Source: Sipunculus nudus (taxonomy: Eukaryota; Annelida; Sipuncula; Golfingiida; Sipunculidae). From it: a stretch of 64,000 nt of DNA. The stretch spans positions 15,585,019 to 15,649,018 of the forward strand of contig CM049306.1 of assembly GCA_026874595.1 (NCBI GenBank). The letters run 5' to 3'. Under the pieces are notes generated by a model that saw only the letters and a list, made by a program, of their open reading frames with translations, made no database searches and was not told where the DNA came from. Every line of letters starts with the position of its first letter. Position 1 is the stretch's first letter. This document shows positions 12,848 to 24,639 of the stretch, one piece after another. A program made the position numbers and the translations under genes.

Positions 12848-13030
12848 TTTTAAAAGTTTACACATTTTTCTCTATTTTTGAGATATATAAATACAGACTA
12901 AATCTTGGCCTGTTGGTTAATCTGTTTGATGCTTCAGTTGAATGGGTATATACTACCATTCTGATGATAAAATTTCCTTTTGCGAATCTCTTCCCAGTCA
13001 GCTGAGCGTCATGACCCATGGGTCACTTGT

Positions 13031-15029
13031 TTTTCCTGTAAATTTCTTTTAATGAGAAAAAGTTATTATTTGTGATGTTACTATGTTAAGATTTACTGCG
13101 AATGTATGAGTTTTAACATTTATTTTTTACATGTGTAGAACTGTTTTAGAACTAGCAAGGTCATGTGGATCATATTCTCCATATGGTATTAATGTTTACA
13201 AAGTATCATTCTCTGTAAATCAGATATATCTGTCATATAATAACTTTCCTCTCAGTTTGTGGAAGCCTACATTTTTTATGTTAATGATAATGTATATCTA
13301 TATTCTCAGAAGAATTTTCAGTTTAGGTGTACAGACCTCACAGATTTAATTATCTATTGTAAAACATAATATCTGTTACTTTTATACATGATAATACTTC
13401 ATGTTTCAATGTTTATCTTGCAGAGTGTAGTGTTGATTAAAAAAACATGTTTTCATTGTCTAACCATAGCTATGAAGTTTTGATATATGGATTGAATTTC
13501 AGGCAGTATTAATAGCATAATATTTTTTTGTAGGTGTAAAGTTTGTCAGGAATAGATGCATTTCTTTAATTCTTTGTTTTCCTGATTTAATTTCATTTAA
13601 CAATTGTTTAAAATACAAAGTTAACCTATGGACACTTTTATAATACACAGAATTGATGTGCTTATATTCTGAACATTTTATGTTAATGTTTGGTTTTATA
13701 TATATTTTAAGTACTTAAACATTAAAAGTTTAAATTAATTTTCCTAAACTTCTTAAATTCATAGTATGAACCTTATTGTAAGTTCAGCACCAACTTTGTC
13801 TTAATTTGCACTAAGGATGTACAAATATCCTAAAATAATCTTTCATATATTTTAAACTTTGCCAGAAACTACATGAATCTGGATCTATTATGAATTCATT
13901 TTCTTTTTAAATAGTTTTGCCATGCGAGATGGATCACAAATCTGGTGCGTTACACACAAGATGTTGTATAGATGTCTGGCTTCATGTTCATGCCTGTGGC
14001 TATATTTTTAGTGTAATTTGACAAAAAGATACTTTTACACATTTAAAAGCTGATCTTGTTTGTATTCTTGTAAAACTGTGCCGTTTGATGTAAAATTTTG
14101 GGGAGTGTGAGCAAATGTTGCTCTCTTAACCAGAAATTACCTTCATTGGAGACACAGTATGCACCTAAAGGGGTTTTTATTAAAGACATTGGCTGTATAA
14201 AAATAATGTCAACTGCATGTAACACATTGTATCACTCTTCACAAGTGGTTTTCCATTGCTGTCTTTTCCTCAGTTATTTAATGGCAGTGATGCTTTTATG
14301 CTAAGAATGAACAAATGAGCTGCCAGTACAGATATATTCAGTACTTCAGCTGCCATGCTTCCTGTACATTTGGTTAGTTCATGCAAGCAGACAACAGACA
14401 TTGTCATAGTACTTAGGCTTATACAGAATGGCCTTTTTGCTAATGGGCAAATTGATATTTGCAAAGGCACGTGATAATTTTAACATGATAGTGCTAAATC
14501 ATTATTAAACTCCTGCAGTTTGATGTGGCATGTGCAACTGTAGTTATTGACAACTTGGTTTTGTATTTTATTACTTTTGGTGATGTATTTACTGGTCATG
14601 ATTATCTCTGATTGTTACTAGTCTGTTACCATAGTGATAATTAAGTGGACTGCAGCAGACCCAGCATGTTTGCTGTCAGGTAGTAGTCGTGGGATATGTT
14701 CTGATTCTGTGTTTATCTGACATGTTTCATGTTGCATAGAAATCAGGACAACATTGTTGTGCAAACAGTATGCTTGATAATAAATCAAATATTGCTTCCA
14801 AGAGAATATAGACATTTTGAATGTCTTGTTCATAATTATTAAAGATGCAGGAAATATCAGCCAACAGTTCGGTACCAAGTCATGCAATTAAATTTTGAAA
14901 AATTTTAGACCCTGATAGAAAAAACATATCAGTGTATAACTAACTTCATTGTAATTAGACTTCCACCAAATATTAGCATTCCTTTGTTCATGCAGTACAT
15001 TTAAGATTAAATATCAATATATTTTACAG
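13031..15029. other. PMCA intron a, distal part
   Basis: AT-rich intron with no repeat ends, coding-like frame or RNA gene that I can recognise. It ends in the exon b acceptor. Confidence 0.6.
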
Positions 15030-15251
15030 ATGCAGATCAGGTTGGAGGTGGAACCAATATTTACAAGCCTGGTGCCAATAACCCCAAAGCGCCCCTTGCT
15101 GAGCCAGAGAAAGAACTGAAAGACAAGAAAGGAAAGGGTAAGGGAGACGGTGAAGACAAGCCAGCTGCCACAGCACAAACAGGCGGTCGCAAGGAGAAGT
15201 CTGTGCTACAAGCTAAACTGACCAAGCTTGCCATCCAGATCGGATATGCTG
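15030..15251 (+). CDS. ATP2B: PMCA exon b: charged linker and start of TM3 approach
   Basis: The acceptor is TATTTTACAG and the donor is G|GTAGGT. The exon completes the split Asp and encodes ADQVGGGTNIYKPGANN, then a lysine/glutamate-rich run, a Thr/Ala/Gln-rich stretch, and finally KEKSVLQAKLTKLAIQIGYA. It ends one base into a Gly codon. The last part is the conserved PMCA stretch KKEKSVLQGKLTKLA.QIG that leads into TM3. The charged part is the variable phospholipid-sensitive linker (residues 49-121 here). A 7.66-kb intron carrying repeats separates it from exon a, longer than the introns in the catalytic part. Confidence 0.96.
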
Positions 15252-15686
15252 GTAGGTTATCATCATGTCAAACTTTCATCAAGAACTTCCTCAAGTTCTT
15301 CAAGAACTTCTCACGTACAAGTAAACATTGCCACTAAGTAAAAAATCAAGAATTAAATGCAGTTTATCTTGCCTTTTAGCATGCTCCATTTTTGTATGTA
15401 TAGTGATTGGTTTAAAAAATTGCGATTTCCCATTTAAACGACAGGATAACTTGTTGCAGTTTAACCTGTAACCTGCTACGCTACCAAAAAAAATTAATGA
15501 TGTTCATGCAATATTAGTGATGGTAAGTCTTGTTATTCATCAACTAATAATTATGTACAGATAACTCTGAAATATGATAGATATTACAATATCTCATTAT
15601 ATTTAATTTTCCTGAAAATCTTTTTATCTAGGAATGTTTTACCAGCAAAAGAAGCAGTTTGATGAAATGATGATTCATGTTTTCAG

Positions 15687-15892
15687 GAACGGCCGTAGCG
15701 GTTTTGACTGTGGTCATCCTGATAGTGAGATACTGCGTGGACAAGTTCGCCATTGAAGGTTTGAAGTGGAAGACTGACAGGGACCTGGCCTTCTTTGTGA
15801 ATGCGTTCATCATTGGTGTGACAGTGCTGGTGGTGGCTGTACCTGAAGGCTTACCTCTTGCTGTTACCCTGGCCCTGGCCTACTCCGTCAGA
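15687..15892 (+). CDS. ATP2B: PMCA exon c: TM3 and TM4 with PEGLP
   Basis: The acceptor is CATGTTTTCAG and the donor is GA|GTAAGT. The exon completes the split Gly and gives VAVLTVVILIVRYCVDKF (TM3), a short extracellular loop with KWKTDRD, and FIIGVTVLVVAVPEGLPLAV (TM4) continuing to ALAYSVR. The PEGLP motif (residues 174-178) unwinds TM4, and its Glu helps to bind the transported Ca2+ in P2-type pumps. The exon ends in phase 0 just before the stalk that leads to the phosphorylation site. The loop is short relative to vertebrate isoforms. Confidence 0.97.
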
Positions 15893-16372
15893 GTAAGTGT
15901 GTTGCTGGAGTATCTGAGAAAGTAATCCATTTGTTCTAAAGTCTTTGAGTAGTCATTGCATATATTTATTCTAAATATACGACTGTCCACTATTAAATAT
16001 TCAGGGATTTTTATCAGTGTGTGGTCAGAGGAATATTTGCTGATCAAACCATTGAAAGAGTATTTGTGTAATAAAGGTATAACTAGAGGTTTGCTGAACG
16101 GCTCATTAAAAAAGAGCATTTGTGTCATAACAGTATTACTGGAAGTTTATAAACTTGGAATTCAACATGACAGCCTAACATGATATACAATAAAAGCTCA
16201 AATTTGAAATTTCTCTTTCACTTTCATAAATTCTACTTTCCTACCATTAACATATGAAATATGAATAAGTCAGAGCCATATTAAACATACATAATTTTCA
16301 AAAATTACTGGCTCATAATGTTTGTTATTTATACTTATTTCTCTTGAGTAAAGTTTTGTATTTTTACTACAG

Positions 16373-16508
16373 AAAATGATGCACGACAACAACTTGGTAC
16401 GTCATTTGGACGCTTGTGAGACCATGGGAAACGCTACATCTATCTGCTCTGATAAGACTGGAACTCTGACCACAAACAGAATGACTGTCGTTCAGAGTTA
16501 CATTGGTG
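16373..16508 (+). CDS. ATP2B: PMCA exon d: phosphorylation site CSDKTGT
   Basis: The acceptor is TTTTTACTACAG and the donor is G|GTAAGA. The exon encodes [20 protein letters not shown], then [20 protein letters not shown] and QSYIG, ending one base into a Gly codon. CSDKTGT is the P-type ATPase signature. The aspartate that forms the phosphoenzyme intermediate is residue 217, codon 16451-16453. [16 protein letters not shown] is typical of P2B pumps rather than SERCA. The exon is intact and in frame with its neighbours. A class 1 repeat with a nested Helitron-like element begins 164 bp downstream. Confidence 0.98.
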
Positions 16509-16672
16509 GTAAGAAACCTTCTAGATTTGTACACTTTTAATTCTTATCAAGAATTACTCATAACAAAATCTTTACCCCAGAAATAAGTCTGTTATTTTGT
16601 ATTAATGTGATAAGTAAAAACAGGTATATTTATTTTTATATACTGCAGTGAAAGGGGTGCACCTGGCTTTTT

Positions 16673-18616
16673 TAGCTCAGCTGACTGTAAGTCATCTGAG
16701 CTTAAGCAATCACTCTTTGTCCATCGTCTGTCTGGCGTCCGATTGTCCAGTTGTCTGTCCGTTAACAGGGCACAAATCTGGAATCTTCTTACTGTGCATC
16801 CAGAGAGGTCCGTAGAAAATCTCCTTGGAAACCTGGAATAAGGTCTCTGATACCCATATTCTTTGAGCTATGGGGCTCCGAAGAACCCCCCAGAATAATG
16901 GAAAATTTGATACAAAAACTCAAGTATCTGAACAACTATTCAATTGATCACCATGATTGTTTGCATGGATATTGATCATGGAGTGATTCATCAGTTTTTG
17001 CAGACTGGTGGCACCACTTTTATTTTTTTTATTTTTATGCCCCCGCCACAAAGTGGCCGGGGCATATAGTTTTACCCATGTCCGCCATTCCGTCCTTCCG
17101 TCCTTCCGAAATCAAACAGTTGTACGGACTTTTTTTTGCAGTGCCTGCAGATATTGGCCTGATTTTTGGTGTGTCGGCAGATATTGACCAGTTACAGATC
17201 GAGTTTGCGTTTCGTCCCATTTGACCTACTTTTGACCATTTTACGGCTCCTGAACATAGAAAATTTCATGAAAAATATAAATTTTCATGACAAATACACT
17301 TGTACAGACTTTTCTTTGCAATACCTGCAGATATTGGCCTGATTTTTAGTGTGTGGGCAGATAATGACCAGTTACAGATCGAGTTCACGTTTTGTCCCAG
17401 TTGACCTACTTTTGATTGTTTGAAGGTGCTTTAACATAGGAAATTTCATAAAAAAGTGCACATGTATGGACTTTTTTTCGCAGTGCCTGCAGATACGGGC
17501 CTGATTTTTGGTGTGTAGGCAGATAATGACCAGTTACAGATTGAGTTCTTGTTTTGTCCCAGTTGACCTACTTTTGACCATTTGACTGCTCCTGAACATA
17601 AAAGTTTCATGAAAAATAGAAATTTTCATAACAAATGCATATGTACTGACTTTTTTTCCTCAATGCCTGCAGATACCACCCTGAATTTTTATGTGTGGGC
17701 AGATAATGACAGTTACAGATAGAGTTCCCATTTCCTCCCGGTTGACCTACTTTTGATTGTTTTACGGCTCCTAAACAAAGAAAATTTCATGAAAGACAAA
17801 ATTTTTTTTTGAAAATGCACATGTATGGACTTTTTTGCACAATGCCTGCATATACTGGCATGATTTTTGGTGTGTTGCTTGATAATGACCAGTTACAGAT
17901 CAAGTTTGCATTTTGCCCTTGTTGACCTACTTTTGACCATACAACACCTCCTGAACTTAAAAAATTTTTCAAAATTTTACAAATGTTTCTAATTTGCCCC
18001 AGGCGGGGGCATTCGTGTCGTTCCGACACATCTAGTTTACAATTTTTTTTTCTCTATTTTTGGGACCTTAAAAGATGTGGTCATCTGTTAACAAGGCGCA
18101 AATCATTACCACTGGACCTAGAATCTTCTATCTTGACATGCTGAGAGGCCCATGAAAAGTCTTTTTGGAAACCTAAAATAAGTATCTGTTACCTTAAACC
18201 TTTGAGCTGCTGGGCTTCTAAGTATACCCCCAAGAATAATGAAAATTTGATACAAAAGCTCAAGTATCTGAACAACTAATGCATTGATCACCATGATTCT
18301 TTGCATGGATATTGGTCATGGGTGTTCCATTAGTTTCTGTAGACTTTTGGCGCCACCTGTATTTTTTTTTATTTTTTTTATTTTTATGGGGTATGTTTGA
18401 GCATCCCTGAAATAATGAAAAATACACACAAATTGCCAGGTTCCTCAGGAAAGGCTGGTTTGATTGTCATCAAATTTTGTGTGCTTATGGGTCTTGATGA
18501 ACTTAAGCTAATATGCATGAATGATGACGCCACCTCTATTATCTTATTAGTTTCCTGTGCAAGGACATATTGTCAACATGTCAGTCGGCTGAGCATCGGG
18601 ACCCATGAGTCACTTG
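16673..18616 (+). mobile_element. Class 1 (HINE-like) element carrying a nested Helitron-like element
   Basis: The left end is TAGCTCAGCTGACTGTAAG, hairpin partner CATCTGAGCT. The right end is TCAGTCGGCTGAGCATCGGG, ACCCATGAGTCACTTG, with one mismatch in the usual perfect palindrome. The core has two 337-bp-type units (from 16760 and from 18076). The first is interrupted by the element 17038-18035 in the T-rich stretch just after GGTGGCACCAC, almost the same place as the nested insertion at 11680. Confidence 0.72.
17038..18035 (+). mobile_element. Helitron-like element, TGCCCCCGCC family, copy 1 (nested)
   Basis: The left end is TTTTTA|TGCCCCCGCCAC AAA GTGGCCGGGGCATATAG, a strong hairpin. The right end has a short hairpin GTGTCG-TTC-CGACAC, then ATCTAG|T. 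A 3' hairpin a few bases before CTAG with T next is the classic Helitron 3' end. The body holds about five ~178-bp units with CTGCAGATATTGGCCTGAT, GACCAGTTACAGATCGAGTT and GTTGACCTACTTTTGA. No protein domain is encoded. Confidence 0.78.
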
Positions 18617-18802
18617 TTTCATATATTTGTCTACAGAAATATGTACTAAAATGTTACAGATGCAAATCTGTATGGACAAGGCTATGACAGGGGACCAGAT
18701 TTACATACCTTTCTTTTCAGTTTAAAACAGTATTAATCTGTCTGTCAGACCCCCTTCGAGATGTAATATTAAAAAAATGCTGTATTTGATAAATTTACGT
18801 AG

Positions 18803-18909
18803 GAAAACACAACAAGACCATTCCCAAGTACGAGGACCTTCCAGCACGCCTTGGTGAACTGATTGTGCAGGCCATCTCAATCAACAGTGGCTACACATCC
18901 CGTGTTATG
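18803..18909 (+). CDS. ATP2B: PMCA exon e: start of nucleotide-binding domain
   Basis: The acceptor ATTTACGTAG has a weak pyrimidine tract; the donor is ATG|GTGAGC. After the split Gly the exon reads KHNKTIPKYEDLPARLGELI, then VQAISINSGYTSRVM, 35 full codons ending in phase 0. It corresponds to vertebrate [35 protein letters not shown], the beginning of the N domain after the phosphorylation loop. Its sequence is among the less conserved parts of the pump, but the AISINS.YTS core and the phase make the call secure. Confidence 0.94.
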
Positions 18910-21504
18910 GTGAGCTTTTTTCTCTAATATATCAGTGGTCATCAGTCCTGATATATGAAGGGGTATAAGGTGGAAAGGGACAACTGAGTTACTTTATTTG
19001 TCATTTGAGTGGGATGTAAACATGAAGAAGAACAATCAGTTGTTAATAGTGACTGCACATTCAGTGTGGACCGAGTTTAACAGTGACATGACTTGGAAGG
19101 TATCAGTTCCTTTTAAGGACTGGTGAGATTGATAAGATTTTTTTTTTCATTTGACAAAGAGAAATAAGTTGACCACAATACACTAGTGATTGACAGATCA
19201 GACATTTGAGCCCAAGTGCTGATTATATCTGGTCAAAAGTCTTTACTTACAATCATCAGATTTATGTTTTATTTTCTGGCAATTATTTGAATTGTTTGTT
19301 CTTTCTATATCTTTGCCATTTAAAGATGAATTTTCAAAAAAAGTATTGATAAGATATATTTAAGTGCAATCAGACAGTCTTTCATTGGGGAGGGCTATTT
19401 TTTTAAACATGATAAATGATATACAAAAATAAGCTATCAGACTTCTTGTGGTATGTTTGTGTTGACAGGATAATTATAGAGTTGAATATTGATTACCTTA
19501 AAGAGGGACAAAATTGACAGATTATCAGTTAATGGAACAGAAATGTCCAGTCATAGAGCCTGTACAAGCAAGGATGATGAGATCATAACCAGACAGCTAA
19601 CTTGGCAAGATTCTGTCAATACAAGGATAATTCAGGCAGAGAACCTGCCTTGTTTTGAAGAACATTGATTCCTCATGTGATGAGCCTTGTATCATTATGC
19701 CACTACAAAGTGGGAACTTTCTTTCTCATAATACAGTGGGCATTGTAACTTCAAAGTCTAAAATTAAACACAGGACATAAAAAGACAATAGTGATGCAGT
19801 TGGTTCAGTAATATGGATGCATGTCCTTTTGCCCTTGGAAGCTGACTTGTGTGATCTGTGCCTGAAAGAACTAAGCACAAGTTAGTGTTATCAAACATGA
19901 TGCCCATTGAATGAGTTTAAATCTTTGATATCTGGTTCAGCGTTATTTCTTTACCAGTACTACTCTTGATGACTGCTAATGGAGCTATAAGAAAGCCTTG
20001 TTTGTCTGTGTGGGCCTTATTGATTTCCTTGTCAGAGATTTGTCAGCCCTGTAACCACAGAACAGTAAGAAGCTGCTGGCCCTTTAAATTTTCTGATAAC
20101 TCCAGATTCTGTAGGTAATCCTGGTATATTGAATTCTGTAAAAACAGGTGTTTTCTTCTGTAGATTTTTTCTTTAAATTTTATTTATCAATATTTTTTTA
20201 TCTTTTACTGAATATTTATTATTTAATTTATTTAATGTGATATTATTTTTGGACACAACAGCAGTACAACTTGGAAATCAAGGAACATTTTGCCACTTTT
20301 GCTCTACATGTTTAATACTATCAGACTCTGAGGATAGTGTTTTGGGTTTTAGCTCACTATGAAGAGATTATCAAACAGGATAATAATCCAACATTAATAT
20401 CTTCTATAAAATGAAATGATGTCTGCAGTAATCCTGTTAAACAAATGAGAAAGTATACCCTGTTTATAAAATAATGATAAGTAATTCAGCTGAAATATAA
20501 AAAAAAACATTATTAAATCTCCACATAAACATCAGAAAATTAGTGAATTTTCTAAAATTAAGTGGCTACATGCTTTAAATGAGTACACTGAACAGAAATA
20601 ATACATCTGATTCACATGCAACTAGCATCATAAGTAGCTATATAAATATTTTCCTAAAGTTTAGCTGAAAAGTGCAAAGCACATATTAGGTATCTAATTA
20701 ATAGATAAATTTTTCAGATAGAAATTGTGGTATGCTGAGGATTAAAATACTCAACTACAAATATGTAGATATCAGAACCAGACCTGAATGGCTGTGTTTT
20801 AAGAGCATCCCTTTTGATGGATCATGTGTTTTAGACTAAGAAATGGCAGGTTGTATTGACCTGATGGTATTTTTAGACACTAAGAGACATAAAGGTTGTA
20901 CAGCATGCAATGTTTTGTATGTAATCACCTGAAGCCAGGCTGGCAAAAAGGTTTTTCTGTCTCTAGACCTGGTTTTCTGTTTTGTCTGACTTGGCTCAGG
21001 AACAGCACTAGAGCAGGTGTCCTTGTCAGACAGATGGTCTGAACTTGGTATGTGCTCCAGTTCTTAGTGAACACCACAGCTCACCACAGATATTAATAAG
21101 TCCAAGGTACAACTAAGGAAATTTCCTGTAAATGAATGTATCTTGTATCATATTATATCATTCAAGAAGGAAAATATATCTTGAAACACAAACCCTGCTT
21201 GTTATGATGCCCATACAAACGTAAACACCAATTATCATGCTGTATGCTGACTGCCCTGCTACAACATTGCAGCAAGTGTCACATTTTGTGTTTATGTTGT
21301 GGTCAGTGAAGTCATGTCACAAATTGCACTTTGTAGGTGTCTGTATGATCAAACCTTAAAGTAAATGTTGGTAAATAATGCGACAGAAACAAAAAACTCC
21401 AGAGATGGAGTTGTTTGCTAGGAGATTTAAATAAAAATATATTAATTTTGAAATATTTGCATCCAGACCTGTTTGTCATATAAAACTTTGATATTTGTAA
21501 ACAG
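18910..21504. other. PMCA intron e-f
   Basis: 2.6 kb of AT-rich sequence. I see no repeat termini, RNA gene or extra exon. Confidence 0.6.
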
Positions 21505-21746
21505 CCAGGTGAGCATGAGGGAGAATTGCCCAGACAGCTTGGAAACAAAACTGAATGTGCCCTGCTTGGCTTTGTCATGGATATTGGGAAGAGTTACGAG
21601 GCAGTCCGTGAGGAATATACAGAGGAGAAACTATACAAGGTTTACACCTTCAATTCTGTGCGCAAATCCATGAGCACTGTCATTAAGAGGCCAGAAGGAG
21701 GGTTCAGACTTTTTACCAAGGGTGCTTCTGAGATCGTTTTGAAAAA
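21505..21746 (+). CDS. ATP2B: PMCA exon f: N domain with KGASE ATP-binding motif
   Basis: The acceptor is TTTGTAAACAG and the donor is AAAAA|GTGAGT, splitting a Lys codon in phase 2. The exon encodes [58 protein letters not shown] and [27 protein letters not shown] and [14 protein letters not shown] are diagnostic P2B stretches. KGASE (residues 343-347) holds the conserved Lys near the adenine of ATP, the site labelled by FITC in P-type ATPases. The intron before it (18910-21504) is 2.6 kb. Confidence 0.97.
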
Positions 21747-22179
21747 GTGAGTATTTTCAATAAACATTACCTAGCCATTGATTTATAACTGTTCAAATCT
21801 TCAGATGTCCTCTGGAGTATATAAGACTGCATTATTCATAAATTACCAAAAATTAAATGGATGGCTATCAGATTAATTTATACTGACATGTCATGTGTTT
21901 CTTAGATTACCTTCTTTTTATCTCATTTGCAAAAGAGAATAATTAATTATTCAGTATGCTCATGCATTTGAGATAATCATTTCCCTTTGGTAATATCATA
22001 TGCTGTATGATTTCAAACTTATATATATGATACTTTCTTCAAATGAATAAAGAAAAATCAGGCCTGATGAGCACCAGGCAAAAATATTCACTCTCAAATG
22101 AAGATCATTTTCCCTGACTGATCTCTAAACTTATCCTTATTTAAAAGTTGTTCATCTGATGAGATGATCATTTTATCAG

Positions 22180-22322
22180 GTGCAACTACATTGTGGACCG
22201 TGAAGGTGAACCCCGCCGCTTCACTTCCCAAGACCAGGACCAGATGGTCAAGAACATCATTGAACCTATGGCGTGTGATGGCCTCAGGACCATCTGTGTT
22301 GCATACAAGGACTTGGTTCCAG
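22180..22322 (+). CDS. ATP2B: PMCA exon g: N domain, DGLRTICVAY
   Basis: The acceptor is ATTTTATCAG and the donor is G|GTAGGA. After the split Lys the exon reads CNYIVDREGEPRRFTSQDQD, then QMVKNIIEPMACDGLRTICV and AYKDLVP, ending one base into an Ala codon. EPMA.DGLRTIC.AY is conserved across PMCAs and ends the nucleotide-binding domain. The donor is unusual: a ~25-bp minisatellite starts at the splice junction and repeats its GTAGGA hexamer many times, so alternative donors are available immediately downstream. Reading through the donor stays open only to a stop at about 22383. Confidence 0.96.
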
Positions 22323-22706
22323 GTAGGAGAATGATCAGCATAGGAGAATGGTTGAATGATCAGGATAGGAGAGCAGTTGAATGATCAGGGTAGGAGAGCA
22401 GTTGAATGATCAGGTTAAGAGAGTGGTTGAATGATCAGGGTAGGAGAGCGGTTTATTGATGAGGGTAGGAGAGTAATTGAATGATCAGGGTAGGAAAGCG
22501 GTTGAATGTCAGTGTAGGAGAGTGGTTGAATGATCAGGGTCGGAGAGCAGTTGAATGACCAGGGTTGAAAAGCGGTTGAATGTCAGTGTAGGAGAGTGAT
22601 TGAATGTCAGTGTAGGAGAGGGGTTGAATGATCAGGGTAGGAGAGGGGTTGAATGATTAGGGTAGGAGAGCAGTTGAATGATCAGGGTAGGAGAGCGGTT
22701 GAATGA
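22322..22706 (+). repeat. 25-bp minisatellite starting at the exon g donor
   Basis: About fourteen copies of GGTAGGAGAGCGGTTGAATG plus ATCAG, beginning at the splice junction itself. Each unit includes GGTAGGAGA, the same bases as the working donor of exon g (G|GTAGGAGA). Units vary by a few bases and some lack ATCAG. It ends near TTGAATGATAATG. Confidence 0.92.
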
Positions 22707-24249
22707 TAATGATTTCTAGTGTGCTATGTTATGTCCACACTCTCGTCTCTATTGATTGTCCCTGGGTTAAAGCCCCTCTTGCTTTGATCATTTGATGTTA
22801 GTTTTCATGTATGTATAATTAACTGAATTAGGCCCAGTGATATACATATTTGATTCATTACTGTCAAGTGTAAAGAGGAAAATCCATTTGCAGGCCATAA
22901 TTTGGGTGGTTGAGTCCTTGTTTATGGTTTCCTTGCAATCCAGAGTTGCTTGGATTCCTAAACTGAAGGTCATTAGCTCTAACTGTAACAGAACTATCCC
23001 AGATGACAGAAAATCAGAAAATATATATTTTATTTTATTTAAATGAATCTGTTGCTTGTAAAAAATTATTTTATGTGAATCTTAATTTTAATGGCCTTAA
23101 ATTCTGCAGGATTGAATTCATTATTATTCAGATAGTTCTCTGTTTATATAATTTGATTTTGGATACCACAGTTTTTCAGTAGGTTCACATAAACAGGTGA
23201 GTGAGCCAGGTGAAAGAAAGTTTTGTAAACAAAAAAACATAGATAATGTCAGGTTAGCTTGCAGGAACCCTGGTCCCTATTGCTTTCACTCGAAATTGAG
23301 ATGAAACATGAAGATATGTGTCTTTGTTAAATGGATTGCCAGTTCTGTCTAGGGAAATATTGAGCAGTTGAATAAGATAGATCATCTTAATTTGTGATCG
23401 GACAGTGACAATCAAGTGGAATTGAAATCGGCCTGTGAGTATTCCCAGCTGGTTCCATAAATAGTTGTGTGTGCCGGGCTGGGCTGATGTGAGTTCCTGA
23501 CCATTGATTCAGCACTTGTCTCTCCATGACAGTCTGGCTAACCGCCACACTTAAACAACTTGACAGGAAACATCAATCTTGCATTCTGTGTAATTATTAA
23601 TACCAATTCCAGGGGAGTGACCAGTCCAGGTCAGACATCTACATGATCCCAGTGGGTATTGACATGAATCATATGTTTCAGGCAAATTGATTTCTGTATA
23701 AGCCATACTCGAGACAACTATTTGTATTTGTTCTGCTCAGTGTGGGAACAATATGAGGTCTGAATGATGTTCAGGGGTATTGGTTTTGTGCTTGTGCCCT
23801 CCAGGACCCATAAGAATTGCTGTTTCAAAATGAGAACATGTTCTTAGGGATAACCTAAGTGCATGAAACAAAGATTATTTCTTATGTAAGAAATATTTTA
23901 TATTCATAACTAAAGCCTTCACAGACAGGGATGGTATTTCCACATTAGGATCATGATTATCATTACATGAATCTATTAAGTGGTAATGAGAATTCTATGT
24001 ATGTTTGTAAGCACTGGGCTTTTCTAGATAAGTGTTTTATGCCATTCCATTTTGAGAAAGCAGTTTCTCTATATGTTCTTCATGTTCCTCAGATTTATAA
24101 CTCTCATCAACAGTGACAATGTCTTGGCTCATTTTATAGAAAAAGAAAATGTGGTAAAATCCTAAGAGATGCACCAAAATATTAAGAGATGATGCGAAAT
24201 GTTTTAAGTCATTCTGCCTCTGTCATTTTAAAGTTGTTTAAAGTTAAAT
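22707..24249. other. PMCA intron g-h, unique part
   Basis: AT-rich intron sequence with no recognised feature between the minisatellite and the SINE-like head. Confidence 0.55.
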
Positions 24250-24345
24250 ATATTAGTGGGTGCAGTGGAAGGTTGGTCTAGTTGCAGGCCCTTGGCTTCA
24301 CTTAAAGTGTAGGCTGACTGGTGTTTGAATCCCAGCACTTCCTAA
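24250..24345 (+). repeat. tRNA-derived SINE-like head
   Basis: TGGTCTAGTTGCAGG resembles a pol III A box (TGGCCTAGTGG type), and GGTGTTTGAATCCCAGCAC resembles a B box (GGTTCGAATCC) about 50 bases later, the spacing of tRNA genes. The arms do not pair into a full cloverleaf, so it is a decayed SINE head rather than a tRNA gene. Confidence 0.45.
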
Positions 24346-24511
24346 TTATATCATAGGAATAAAGCCTGTGTTACCTTGGTGGTGGTATTTGCTCTGTTCT
24401 GCATACCTTCTGCTTGAAAATTTACTAAATGATTTAACATTCACACATAATTTTGCAGGTACATATTTTTCATATATTTCCAAACAACAGAATCTGTTTT
24501 TTTGTTTGAAG

Positions 24512-24639
24512 CTGATTTGAAGACAGTAGAAAATGAGACTGTGATGGATGAAGAACCAAACTGGGAAGATGAAGACAGCGTTGTATCTGGTCTGACCTGT
24601 CTGTGTATTGTTGGTATTGAAGATCCTGTCAGACCAGAG
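24512..24639 (+). CDS. ATP2B: PMCA exon h: [11 protein letters not shown] segment
   Basis: The acceptor is TTTTTTTGTTTGAAG and the donor is GAG|GTATAT. After the split Ala the exon encodes [20 protein letters not shown], then [20 protein letters not shown] and PE. The acidic first half is the variable loop equivalent to vertebrate [29 protein letters not shown] is the invariant N-to-P domain link. The exon is 42 codons after the split one and ends in phase 0. Confidence 0.95.

Larger units (their letters stand above)
8960..13029 (+). mobile_element. Class 1 (HINE-like) element with 337-bp satellite core
   Basis: The left end is TAGCTCAGCTGACTGAAAG, hairpin partner CATCTGAGCT, then CCGTCGTCCGTCTGTCCGTC. 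The right end is CCAGTCAGCTGAGCGTC, then TGACCCATGGGTCACTTG followed by T5. The body is a tandem array (9028-11679) of about eight 333-343-bp units. A complete Helitron-like element (11680-12847) is inserted in the last unit, after which the core resumes (CACATTTTTCTCTATTTTTGAG). It shows end structures seen in six copies in this window. All six lie in the same orientation as the gene. Confidence 0.75.
15252..16672. other. PMCA introns b-c and c-d and start of d-e
   Basis: Apart from exons c and d this stretch is short unique intron sequence. Near 15280-15310 there is a short direct repeat of TCAAGAACTTCCTCAAGTTC-like text. Nothing else is seen. Confidence 0.5.

Noticed and set aside
24250-24345. 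tRNA gene
   Set aside because: A- and B-box-like words are present but the stems do not pair; kept only as a SINE-like head.
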